A stretch of 64,000 bases of DNA from Rhodovulum sp. (lineage in GTDB: Bacteria; Pseudomonadota; Alphaproteobacteria; Rhodobacterales; Rhodobacteraceae). Both the position numbers and the translations under genes were made by a program. The stretch covers positions 20,107 to 84,106 of the forward strand of contig JACKKC010000011.1 in NCBI GenBank assembly GCA_020637615.1, written 5' to 3'. Positions 1 to 7,239 of the stretch are shown piece by piece. The notes beneath the pieces are model-generated. The model had not been told where the DNA came from and did no database searches. It saw only the letters and a list, made by a program, of their open reading frames with translations. How positions within the stretch are numbered: the stretch's first letter is position 1; every line of letters begins with the position of its first letter.

Positions 1-395
1 TTCAGCATCCACGGTGTGCCGAACCTGTCGGTGAACATGGCGAAACGCTCCGCCCAGAAGGTTTCGTCGGGCGCCATCTCGACCGAGGTCGCGTCCTTTG
101 CCAGCGCGCCGTGGATACGCTCGAACTCGTCGCGGGATGCGGGCGCGATGCAAACGCGGAAGCCGCTCGGTTTGGAGTACATCTCCGCGGGGCTGTCCGA
201 CGCCATGACCATCGCGTTCCCGAGGCGCATGTTCATGTTCATGATCAGGTCCTCGCCGCCAGGCATGCGGCTTTCCGGGTCCGGTGCGTCGGAATTGCGG
301 AATACGGCGCCGATCTCGCCGCCGAGGACCTCGGCATAATGCGTCATCGCCTCGAGGCAGTTGCCCTTGAAGAAGAGATAGATTGCCGGTTCCAT
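1..395 (-). CDS. VOC / PhnB-like glyoxalase-fold protein (3' end cut by window edge)
   Basis: Reading leftward from the ATG at 395, the protein begins MEPAIYLFFKGNCLEAMTHY and runs open to the window edge, where it ends ...GTPWML. That is the usual closing motif of PhnB-type members of the VOC (glyoxalase/bleomycin-resistance) superfamily, so only a few residues are missing. A purine-rich AGAGGAGA ribosome-binding site lies just upstream of the ATG. These small proteins are dimeric and cytoplasmic, and most have no assigned substrate. It is the last gene of a same-strand group with the RibD-like, YCII-like and TetR genes, which suggests co-expression. The family call is firm; the substrate is unknown. 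Confidence 0.8.
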   Translation of the reverse strand, partial: MEPAIYLFFKGNCLEAMTHYAEVLGGEIGAVFRNSDAPDPESRMPGGEDLIMNMNMRLGNAMVMASDSPAEMYSKPSGFRVCIAPASRDEFERIHGALAKDATSVEMAPDETFWAERFAMFTDRFGTPWML

Positions 396-575
396 TTCTG
401 TGGTCTCCTCTGGTGGTTAGAGTTGTTTCTGAAACGACGGTTCATGGTGCCGCCGTCAGGAAGAAAGCCCGTTTCGAGTCGAACGCCCGCCCGGGCGTCT
501 GCGCAGCCGCATGCGAGCCCCGTGCCCCGTCTCGCGAGCGGCTGAAAGCGGCGATGGTCGGGGTCGCCCGCGGAT

Positions 576-1217
576 TCATCGCGACACCCCCGGCACCCCG
601 TTCTCCGCGAACAGCATCTCGATGTAGCGCTTCAGGTGGTCGACGCTGTCGCGTGCCACCGCGCGGTCGCCGGTCGCCTTGGCGAGGATGAAGGCCCCCT
701 GCAGCACGGCCTGGGTGTGGGCGGCGAGGCTGGCGGGCGTCCAGTCCGCCCTGATCCCGCGCGCCGCCATGGCCGCCGCGATGTCCGGCTCCAGCGTCGC
801 GGCGTGACCGAAGATGCTGGCCGCGCAGGCGTCGCGGATGGCCGGATGCGAGTCGTAGACCTCCTGCGCCATGGTGCCCACGAGACAGGTGAAGGCAGCG
901 GGCTCGCCCTCAATGATGGTCTTGCGGAATTCCACGTAGCCCATCAGCCGATCGAATGCGTCGTCATGATCGTGATAGGGCGCATTCTCGAAAAATGCGG
1001 ATGTCGTCTCGGCCCAGAAGGCGGCGGCGGCCACGCCAAGCGCTTCCTTGTTCTCGAAGTGATGGAAGAACGCGCCCTTCGTCACACCGGCCACCCTGCA
1101 CAGATCGTCCACCGTGGTGGCGGAGAAGCCTTGCGCCCGTATCACGTCGCGTGCGGCCGACAGCAGCCTCGTACGGGCGTCGCCACGATCGGGATCAACC
1201 TTGGTCGGTCTGGGCAT
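576..1217 (-). CDS. TetR/AcrR-family transcriptional repressor
   Basis: The 213-residue product starts MPRPTKVDPDRGDARTRLL. It has an N-terminal helix-turn-helix at about residues 15-60 (GFSATTVDDLCRVAGVTKGAFFHHF) that is typical of TetR proteins, followed by an all-helical ligand-binding and dimerisation domain of normal length. A longer upstream reading frame exists, but this ATG was chosen because the TetR domain begins right after it. A near-perfect palindrome sits 6 bp upstream of the start, which suggests autoregulation. The gene lies between the YCII-like gene and the VOC gene on the same strand, so it may control these small enzymes. The effector is unknown. Confidence 0.9.
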   Translation of the reverse strand: MPRPTKVDPDRGDARTRLLSAARDVIRAQGFSATTVDDLCRVAGVTKGAFFHHFENKEALGVAAAAFWAETTSAFFENAPYHDHDDAFDRLMGYVEFRKTIIEGEPAAFTCLVGTMAQEVYDSHPAIRDACAASIFGHAATLEPDIAAAMAARGIRADWTPASLAAHTQAVLQGAFILAKATGDRAVARDSVDHLKRYIEMLFAENGVPGVSR

Positions 1218-1222
1218 GCGCG

Positions 1223-1248
1223 ATACATACCAACTGACCGGTATGTAT
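1223..1248. promoter_or_regulatory. Palindromic operator, probable TetR binding site
   Basis: Arms ATACATACC (1223-1231) and GGTATGTAT (1240-1248) are perfect inverted repeats separated by 8 bases. The site lies directly upstream of the tetR start codon. Arm length and spacing suit a TetR-family dimer, so it is probably the autoregulatory operator. Confidence 0.75.
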
Positions 1249-1291
1249 GTCAAGCAGAATGCCTCGGGACTTCTCGACAAGTGCCGCGCCG

Positions 1292-1615
1292 CTATTCGAG
1301 TGGCCACACCTCGACGACACCATGGGCAACGGCACAGGGAACCTGGGAGACCTTCTCGATCGCCTCCGCCAGGTCGGCGGCCTCGATCACCGCGAAGCCG
1401 GCGACCGGCAGGGCCGAAGCCATGAACGGCCCCTCGCGGGTCTCGAGGCCGGCGGCTCGGGGATTGCGCACCTGCACCGGCGCGCCGGCGATTCCGATCA
1501 GCGCGCCCTCCGCAGCCAGCTTCGCATCCTGCGCGTGGGCTGCATCCCTGACGGGCTGCGGCGTGCGGTCGTAGCCGGTCCGGTCGCCGTAGCCGATGGT
1601 GATGAACCTGGGCAT
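1292..1615 (-). CDS. YCII-related (DGPF-type) small protein
   Basis: A 107-residue protein beginning MPRFITIGYGDRTGYDRT. The pattern of an N-terminal beta strand, then AAEGALIGIAGAPVQVRNP and EGPFMASALPVAGFAVIEA, is that of YCII-related/DGPF-domain proteins, in which EGPF replaces the DGPF signature. These are ferredoxin-like-fold proteins of unknown function, often encoded beside sigma factors or small detoxification enzymes. The gene is 17 bp downstream of the RibD-like gene and 74 bp upstream of tetR, on the same strand, so the group is probably co-transcribed. No catalytic assignment is possible. Confidence 0.8.
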   Translation of the reverse strand: MPRFITIGYGDRTGYDRTPQPVRDAAHAQDAKLAAEGALIGIAGAPVQVRNPRAAGLETREGPFMASALPVAGFAVIEAADLAEAIEKVSQVPCAVAHGVVEVWPLE

Positions 1616-1632
1616 GGCTCGACCTCCTTACC

Positions 1633-2274
1633 CTATCTTGCGAGCCTGACATGCGTCGCGGCGTCGGTCGCTTCGTGCCCGACGACGCGGTAGCCGAGCG
1701 CCGGCAGATCGAGGCCCGCGAACATCGCCTCGCCGCACCCGAGAACCACCGGCGAGACCGCGAAATGCAGCTCGTCGATGACCCCGGCCTGAAGATACTG
1801 CCGCACCGTGGAGACACCGCCGCCGATCTTCACGTTCCTGTCCCCGGCCGCCGACCTGGCCCGTTCCAGCGCGGCTTCGATCCCGTCCGTGACGAAGTGG
1901 AAGACCGTGCCGCCCTCCATCACCAAAGGGTCCCTCGGATGATGCGTGAGCACGAAGGTCGGGGCGTGATAGGGCGGATTGTCGCCCCACCAGCCCTTCC
2001 ATGTCTCGTCGGGCCAGTCGCCGCGGACCGGGCCGAACATGTTCCGGCCCAGGATGAAGGCGCCGAAGCCGTCCATCGACCGGGTGGCGTAGTCGTTGTC
2101 GACACCCTCCGAGCCGCCGTCCTTGCCCAGCATCCTCTGGAACATCCTGGTGCCGAACATCCAGGTGTGCAGTGTCTCGCCGCGCTTCCCGAGCGGGTCT
2201 TCGCGGCTCTGGTCGGGCCCCGCGCCATAGCCGTCGATCGAAAGCGAAAACCCCGAGACGATCACCCTGCTCAC
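1633..2274 (-). CDS. RibD C-terminal / dihydrofolate-reductase-like protein
   Basis: The start is taken as the GTG at 2274 (VSRVIVSGFSLSIDGYGAGP), preceded by AAAGGGG. Upstream in-frame codons belong to the AT-rich regulatory region. The 213-residue protein shows the DHFR/RibD-C fold markers: the N-terminal SLSIDGYGAGP strand and loop, GAFILGRNMFGP and IGGGVSTVRQYLQAGVIDELH. The glycine-rich segment near residue 150 is the nucleotide-binding element of this family. Such stand-alone proteins are predicted NADPH-dependent reductases, mostly of unknown substrate. The gene is divergent from the HxlR regulator at 2360, which probably controls it. Confidence 0.85.
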   Translation of the reverse strand: MSRVIVSGFSLSIDGYGAGPDQSREDPLGKRGETLHTWMFGTRMFQRMLGKDGGSEGVDNDYATRSMDGFGAFILGRNMFGPVRGDWPDETWKGWWGDNPPYHAPTFVLTHHPRDPLVMEGGTVFHFVTDGIEAALERARSAAGDRNVKIGGGVSTVRQYLQAGVIDELHFAVSPVVLGCGEAMFAGLDLPALGYRVVGHEATDAATHVRLAR

Positions 2275-2298
2275 CGCCGCCCCTTTCTGTGTGCATTT

Positions 2299-2342
2299 TG
2301 CAAGCTGTTGCCTTGTAGCAAAACCGTAATTACTCTGCAAGC
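2299..2342. promoter_or_regulatory. Divergent promoter region with repeats, probable HxlR site
   Basis: Between the divergent RibD-like and HxlR genes the base composition turns AT-rich. The motif TGCAAGC occurs twice as a direct repeat (2299-2305 and 2336-2342). Between the copies lies an inverted repeat, TTGC-N6-GCAA (2308-2321). HxlR proteins commonly bind such sites in divergent promoters; this assignment is inferred from position. Confidence 0.45.
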
Positions 2343-2359
2343 AGTTTACGGAGACCCGA

Positions 2360-2851
2360 ATGCAGAAGCCGATCCGGTCCGGCTGCCCGATCAACCTGAC
2401 GCTCGAGACGCTCGGCGACCGATGGAGCCTGATCGTCATCCGCGACATCATGTTCGGCAACCGGCGGCACTACCGCGACCTGCTGAACAATTCAGTGGAA
2501 GGCATCGCCTCGAACATTCTGGCCGACCGGCTGCGGAAGCTGGTGGACGCGGGCCTGCTCTCGACGAGCCCCGACCCCGCGCACAAGCAGAAGACGGTCT
2601 ACAGCCTGACCGAGCCGGCGATTCAGCTGGTGCCGCTGCTCGCCCAGATGGGCGCCTGGGGGCGGCGCTTCACCCCGGCGACCCGGGAGCTCTCGATCCG
2701 CGCCCGGCTTCTCGAAGAGGGCGGGCCGGCGATGTGGGAGGCGTTCATGGCGGAGCTACGCAGCCTGCACCTCGGCGCAGCACCGCCGCAGCGCTCGGTG
2801 ATCGAGGAACTGACCGATGCCTACCTGGCGGCGATGGCAGGCGCTGGGTAG
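2360..2851 (+). CDS. HxlR-family winged-helix transcriptional regulator
   Basis: The 163-residue protein opens MQKPIRSGCPINLTLETLGD and carries the HxlR signature GDRWSLIVIRDIMFGNRRHY followed by FxxL-type contacts, IASNILADRLRKLVDAGLLS (recognition helix and start of the wing) and KQKTVYSLTEPAIQLVPLL. The single cysteine near residue 9 precedes the LETLGDRWS element, as in redox- or aldehyde-sensing HxlR proteins, although cysteine sensing is only a family precedent here. It is divergent from the RibD-like gene and likely represses that small operon. The C-terminal tail of about 50 residues is longer than in minimal family members. Confidence 0.9.
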   Translation: MQKPIRSGCPINLTLETLGDRWSLIVIRDIMFGNRRHYRDLLNNSVEGIASNILADRLRKLVDAGLLSTSPDPAHKQKTVYSLTEPAIQLVPLLAQMGAWGRRFTPATRELSIRARLLEEGGPAMWEAFMAELRSLHLGAAPPQRSVIEELTDAYLAAMAGAG

Positions 2852-3112
2852 CATCGACGGCCGATCATGATGCGACTCATCGCACCGATTCCCTCGCCCC
2901 CTTACCCGCCGGCGCTACATCCGGCCGTTGGTCTATGCGCGCCAACCGACAGGCCACTGCTTTCCCGTCTTCGACGTTGAGGTACGAAAAGAACTCCTCT
3001 ACCACCGATTCGAGAGCGGCCCTGAAGCTGGTGAGGGGTTCGAGCAGCCGGACGACAACGCCTGCGGGATCGCCATCCCTGCCATGCATCGCTAGAATTT
3101 CGAGGGAACCGA

Positions 3113-4024
3113 ATGACCCGCTACCGTGGAATCTGGCCCGTCGCGCCCACGCCGTTCCACGAGGACGGGGCACTCGATCTCGACGGCATGAAGCGGGTGC
3201 TCGACTGCCTCATCGATCAGGGTGCGGACGGGATCTGCATCCTCGCCAATTTCTCCGAGCAGTTCCTGGTCTCCGACGAGGAGCGCGCGATCCTGACCCG
3301 GCTCTGCCTCGAGCACGTCTCGGGCCGGGTGCCGGTCATCGTCACCATCAGCCATTTCGCCACGCGGATCGCGGTCGACCGGGCGCGCTTCGCCAGGGAT
3401 CTCGGCGCGGATATCGTGATGATGATGCCGCCCTATCACGGCGCGCTGCTGAAGGGCACGTCGGAACAGACCTACGAGCAGTTCCGTGCCGTCGGCGAGG
3501 TCGGCATCCCGATCATGGTGCAGGACGCGCCGCTCTCGGGGGTCGAGCTTCCGGTTCCGCTTCTCGTGCGCATGGCGCGCGAGATCGAGGCGGTGCGGCT
3601 GTTCAAGATCGAATGCCCGCAGGCCGCGAACAAGCTTCGCGCGCTGATCGTCGAAGGCGGCGACGCCATCGAAGGGCCGTTCGACGGCGAGGAGGGTATC
3701 ACGCTTCTCGCCGATCTCGACGCCGGCGCGACCGGGTCGATGACGAGCGGCATGATCGTCGACCGGATCAAGCCGGTCATCGAAAAGCATCACGCCGGAG
3801 ACATCGCCGGGGCGACCGAGGCCTATGGCCGCGTTGCCATGGCCATCAACCACGAGAATCGCCAATGCGGCTGGCGGTCGTGCAAGGCGGCGATGGTCGA
3901 GGGCGGCGTGATCCGCTCCGAATTCTGCCGTCACCCGATCGCCCCCCTGCATCCCGCCATTCGTCAGCGCCTGATCGACCTGCTGAGGCCGATCGATCCG
4001 CTCGTCCTGCGCTGGGGCCGGTAG
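3113..4024 (+). CDS. DapA/N-acetylneuraminate-lyase family class I aldolase or dehydratase
   Basis: A 303-residue TIM-barrel protein beginning MTRYRGIWPVAPTPFHEDG, the canonical N-terminus of the dihydrodipicolinate synthase superfamily. The Schiff-base lysine is seen in VRLFKIECPQ at about residue 165, and the conserved GADGICILANFSEQF, VIVTISHF and MMPPYHG segments are present. The phosphate/carboxylate loop is not the GTTGE of true DapA. Together with IECPQAANKL this points to a sugar-acid dehydratase or aldolase (for example 2-keto-3-deoxy acids) rather than lysine biosynthesis. It stands alone, followed by a GC-rich hairpin. The substrate is unknown. Confidence 0.85.
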   Translation: MTRYRGIWPVAPTPFHEDGALDLDGMKRVLDCLIDQGADGICILANFSEQFLVSDEERAILTRLCLEHVSGRVPVIVTISHFATRIAVDRARFARDLGADIVMMMPPYHGALLKGTSEQTYEQFRAVGEVGIPIMVQDAPLSGVELPVPLLVRMAREIEAVRLFKIECPQAANKLRALIVEGGDAIEGPFDGEEGITLLADLDAGATGSMTSGMIVDRIKPVIEKHHAGDIAGATEAYGRVAMAINHENRQCGWRSCKAAMVEGGVIRSEFCRHPIAPLHPAIRQRLIDLLRPIDPLVLRWGR

Positions 4025-4029
4025 CACGG

Positions 4030-4043
4030 GCCCCGCACGGGGC
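4030..4043 (+). terminator. Hairpin after the DapA-family gene
   Basis: GCCCCG and CGGGGC form a perfect six-base stem with a two-base loop starting six bases after the stop codon. There is no U-tract, so termination efficiency is uncertain. Confidence 0.4.
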
Positions 4044-4404
4044 ACCCAAATCCTTCCGAACGTCAGCCCGGGCGCCCCCCGCCCCCCGTGTCGCGGCCCG
4101 AGCCGGTCGGGCTCCGCCGCAATGGTCCGGGAGGGCGTATCACGATGAAACGGAATCTATCATATTGCAATTGCTACATTTTTCAGAATGCGGTCGGTGA
4201 ACACCTCGGGCCGGCGCGTGACGGGTCGCCACGCCACTGCCGGTCCGAGTGTGCCCCAGCCCGATCGGGTTGTCCCGATCCGCAACCGGCGGGAAAGCGG
4301 CCCTGCCCTCGTCCTCCGGTGCGGCCTTCTCCCGTCCCGAGGTTCGGCCTCGGGCCGCTGCTTCTGTCAGGCGGAACGGCCGTCGGTCAGATCCATGGCG
4401 TGCG
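4044..4404. other. Intergenic region, no gene seen
   Basis: This 361-bp stretch lies between the DapA-family gene and the convergent lutC gene. Reading frames here lack ribosome-binding sites and recognisable domains. A short AT-rich patch at about 4140-4195 contrasts with the surrounding GC-rich DNA; no clear promoter can be assigned. Confidence 0.5.
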
Positions 4405-5052
4405 TCACTCCGGAATATCGTCCGTGCCGGTGATGATGATGTGCAGAAATCCCGGTCCATGGGCGCCGCGGACGTAGCTGCCCTCGATGTCGGTGGTGCC
4501 GCTCGGGCCGGTGATCAGGATGGCGTTGCGCGGGACCGAGGCCGCCTCGAGCCGCGCCGCGTAATCCTCAAGCCAGGGCAGCAGGGTGGATTCGCGCAGC
4601 ACGACGATATGGTGCAGCGGCAGGAAGGACAGCAGGATCGGTGCGTCCGGCCCGGAATGGACCACCAGCGATCCGCTCTCCGCGATGCCGTAGAGCGCGA
4701 GGCCGAGGGCGGCGGGCTCGTCGGCGGCGAGGTGGTCATGGGTGGCGATGCCGGTCCAGTCCAGCGCCGTCAGCGCCGGCGCAGGCTGCACCGACAGGCC
4801 GACGAGACCATGGCGCTCCAGATAGCGCGCCACCGCCTCGGGGACCGAAGCCATGTTTGCCACGCGCTCGACACTGGCGCCGAGCGCGGTGGCCTTGAGG
4901 GTGAAAGCCTCGGGCAGGCCCGGCGCGGCAAGCGGCGGGCGGCTGCTGTCGGGGTCGTCGAGGAGTGCGGCGGCGGCATCGGCGACGGCGCGGGCGTCCC
5001 CGGCGGGACAGGCTGCGAGAACAGCGTTCAGGATTGTGTCGCGGGCGGTCAT
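4405..5052 (-). CDS. lutC: Lactate utilization protein C (LutC/YkgG family)
   Basis: The 215-residue protein starts MTARDTILNAVLAACPAGDA and has the LUD-domain pattern of LutC: GIAESGSLVVHSGPDAPILL near the middle, PLHHIVVLRES, and the conserved ending SGTTDIEGSYVRGAHGPGFLHIIIT. LutC is the small, cofactor-free subunit of the LutABC complex that oxidises L-lactate to pyruvate in the cytoplasm. Its start overlaps the stop of lutB by four bases (ATGA type), indicating translational coupling. It is the last gene of the lactate operon. Confidence 0.93.
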   Translation of the reverse strand: MTARDTILNAVLAACPAGDARAVADAAAALLDDPDSSRPPLAAPGLPEAFTLKATALGASVERVANMASVPEAVARYLERHGLVGLSVQPAPALTALDWTGIATHDHLAADEPAALGLALYGIAESGSLVVHSGPDAPILLSFLPLHHIVVLRESTLLPWLEDYAARLEAASVPRNAILITGPSGTTDIEGSYVRGAHGPGFLHIIITGTDDIPE

Positions 5053-6461
5053 TTGCGGCCTTTCTGCTGGTCGCGATATTGCTCCATGAAGGTGCGGCCA
5101 GAGGGACGCGGCAGGTCGCGATAGGCCGTCCAGCCCCCGGCCAGCGGCAGGCTGCCGATCCAGCCGTCCCGGCCGAAGGCCCGCAGCGCGCGCACCCCGA
5201 TCCGGCTGGCGAGGCGATAAAGCGCCGGCCGGTAGGCGACTTGCGCCCAGAGCCCGATGCCCGCACGCAGCGCGCCGGGCTCCAGCCGCTCGCGCCAGCT
5301 GCGCCTTCGCCAGGCGCGCAGCAGCGTCGGGATCGGGATGCCGACCGGGCAGACCTCGGCGCATCGGCCGTTCATGGTACAGGCATTGGGCAGGTCGCGC
5401 GCGGCCGCCAGCCCGTCCAGCACCGGCGTCAGCACCGAGCCCATCGGTCCGGGATAGGTCCCGCCATAGGCGTGGCCGCCGATCTGGCGATAGACGACGC
5501 AATGGTTCATGCAGGCGCCGCAGCGGATGCAGCGCAGCATCTCCCGGAACTCGCCGGCCAGCATCTTCGTGCGGCCGTTGTCGACCAGCACGATATGCAT
5601 CTCCTCCGGCCCGTCGGCGTCGCCGGGGCGTTTCGGGCCGCAATGGAAGGTGGTGTATTGCGTCAGCTCCCCGCCGGTCGCGGAGCGCACCAGGATGCGC
5701 AGGAGCGCCATCGCATGCGCGGTCGAGGGCACGATCTTCTCGATCCCCGCGGTGACGATATGGACGCGCGGCGGCGTGGTGGTCAGCTCCGCATTGCCCT
5801 CGTTGGTCACGGTGCAGGTCGCGCCGGTATCGGCCACGAGGAAATTCGCGCCCGAGATGCCGACATCCGCGCCGAGGAACTTCTCGCGCAGGACGCGGCG
5901 CGCGCTCTGGACCATGGTCGCGGGATCGTCCGCCTCGGGGGGCGGCTGGTGGCTGGCGTTGAAGAGCTCCGCCACCTGCTCGCGCGTGCGGTGCATGGCG
6001 GGCCAGATGATATGGGACGGCGTCTCGCCGGCGAGCTGGATGATATGCTCGGCCAGGTCGGTCTCGACCCGCTCGATCCCGGCATCGGCAAGGGCATGGG
6101 GAAGCCCGATCTCCTCGCCCAGCATGGATTTCGACCGGGTGACGACCTTCGCCTTCGCATCCAGGCAGAGGCGCGTGACGATGGCCCGGGCCTCGGCGTC
6201 GTCCACCGCCCAATGCACATGGGCGCCGGAGGCGGTGGCGTTCCGCTCGAACATCTCGAGGTAATGGCCCAGGTTGGCGATGACATGGTCCTTGATCGCG
6301 CGGCCGCGGGCGCGGGCGGCGTCGAATTCCGGAAAGGCGGCGACGGCGGCGGCGCGCTTGGCCTCCGCCGTGCCGGTGGTGCGGTCGATGGCCAGCTTCA
6401 GCGTGCGGTCCGCCAGCGCCGCCCTGGCGCGCTCCTTGAAGGGGGGCAGTGCGACGTTCAT
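5049..6461 (-). CDS. lutB: Iron-sulfur lactate utilization protein B (LutB/LldF)
   Basis: The 470-residue protein has the LUD domain in its first two thirds (TVTNEGNAELTTTPPRVHIV near residues 215-235) and a ferredoxin-like domain with two 4Fe-4S motifs. These are CIRCGACMNHC starting at about residue 311 and CTMNGRCAEVCPVGIPIPT about 50 residues later. This is the normal architecture and length of LutB/LldF, which passes electrons within the L-lactate oxidation complex. It is three bases downstream of lutA and overlaps lutC by four bases. All cluster cysteines are present, so the protein should be functional. Confidence 0.95.
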   Translation of the reverse strand: MNVALPPFKERARAALADRTLKLAIDRTTGTAEAKRAAAVAAFPEFDAARARGRAIKDHVIANLGHYLEMFERNATASGAHVHWAVDDAEARAIVTRLCLDAKAKVVTRSKSMLGEEIGLPHALADAGIERVETDLAEHIIQLAGETPSHIIWPAMHRTREQVAELFNASHQPPPEADDPATMVQSARRVLREKFLGADVGISGANFLVADTGATCTVTNEGNAELTTTPPRVHIVTAGIEKIVPSTAHAMALLRILVRSATGGELTQYTTFHCGPKRPGDADGPEEMHIVLVDNGRTKMLAGEFREMLRCIRCGACMNHCVVYRQIGGHAYGGTYPGPMGSVLTPVLDGLAAARDLPNACTMNGRCAEVCPVGIPIPTLLRAWRRRSWRERLEPGALRAGIGLWAQVAYRPALYRLASRIGVRALRAFGRDGWIGSLPLAGGWTAYRDLPRPSGRTFMEQYRDQQKGRK

Positions 6462-6464
6462 GGC

Positions 6465-7232
6465 TCAGGCCTCCTCGCCGATGGCGGGGCCGTCCGCGCG
6501 GCCCGCCAGCACCTCGATCGCATGGAAGCAGCGGGTCTTCGCGCCGCGCCGGTGGAGCTTGCCGGCCATGTTCATCAGGCAGCCCAGATCGCCCGCGAGC
6601 AGCAGATCCGCCCCGGTGCCCTCGATCGCCTCGGCCTTCTCGGTGACGATGGCGTTCGAGATGTCGGAATATTTGACGCAGAAGGTTCCGCCGAAGCCGC
6701 AGCAGACGTCGTTGCCGGGCAGGCCGCGCATCTCGAGTGCCTCGACATGGGCGAGCAGCGCGCGGGGCTGGGCGGCGACGCCCAGCTCGCGCAGCCCCGA
6801 GCAGCTGTCGTGATAGGTGGCGGAGGCGGCGAGCCGCCTGCCGCTTGGCGCATAGCCCAGGACATCGACCAGGAAGCTGGTGATCTCATGGGTCTTGGCC
6901 GCGAAGGCCTTGGCGCGGGCGGCCCAATCCGGGTCGCCCGCCAGGAGTTCCGGCCAACCATGCACCATCGTCGCCGCGCAGGACCCCGAGGGCAGGACGA
7001 CATGGTCGAACCCCTCGAAGGCCGCGATGGTCTGGCGTGCCAGCCGCGCGGTGTCGCGGTCGTCGCCGCTGTTGAAGGCCGGCTGGCCGCAGCAGGTCTG
7101 CGCCTCCGGCACCTCGACCCGGCATCCGGCCTCCTCCAGGAGCTGGATCGCGGCAAAGCCGATCTGCGGCCGGATGGCATCGACGAGGCAGGTCACGAAG
7201 AGACCGACCGTGGGTTGTGGTTGTCCGGACAT
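6465..7232 (-). CDS. lutA: (Fe-S) oxidoreductase subunit LutA/LldE
   Basis: A 255-residue protein beginning MSGQPQPTVGLFVTCLVDAI. It contains the two cysteine-rich CCG domains of LutA: CLVD...CCGQPAFNSGD in the first third and DSCSGLRELG...CCGFGGTFCVKYSD in the last third. These bind a non-canonical iron-sulfur cluster, and the protein resembles the GlpC/HdrB subunits. It forms the L-lactate dehydrogenase complex with LutB and LutC. The ATG was preferred to an upstream one because the homologous domain starts immediately after it and the spacing to lldP is only 7 bp. Confidence 0.94.
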   Translation of the reverse strand: MSGQPQPTVGLFVTCLVDAIRPQIGFAAIQLLEEAGCRVEVPEAQTCCGQPAFNSGDDRDTARLARQTIAAFEGFDHVVLPSGSCAATMVHGWPELLAGDPDWAARAKAFAAKTHEITSFLVDVLGYAPSGRRLAASATYHDSCSGLRELGVAAQPRALLAHVEALEMRGLPGNDVCCGFGGTFCVKYSDISNAIVTEKAEAIEGTGADLLLAGDLGCLMNMAGKLHRRGAKTRCFHAIEVLAGRADGPAIGEEA

Positions 7233-7239
7233 GGTTTCC

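Noticed and set aside
636..1574. Long plus-strand frame opposite tetR and the YCII-like gene
   Set aside because: It is the high-GC mirror of the real minus-strand genes, with low-complexity Gly/Arg composition and no domain or ribosome-binding site.
2877..3112. Small minus-strand frame (MHGRDGDPAGVVVRLLEPLT...) between HxlR and DapA genes
   Set aside because: It reads fairly protein-like, but has no good ribosome-binding site or family match, and its frame extends antisense into the DapA gene. Support is too weak for a feature.
1651..4200. 849-codon plus-strand frame
   Set aside because: It spans the RibD-like, HxlR and DapA genes in the wrong frame or strand; composition is Arg/Pro-rich and it crosses real gene boundaries.
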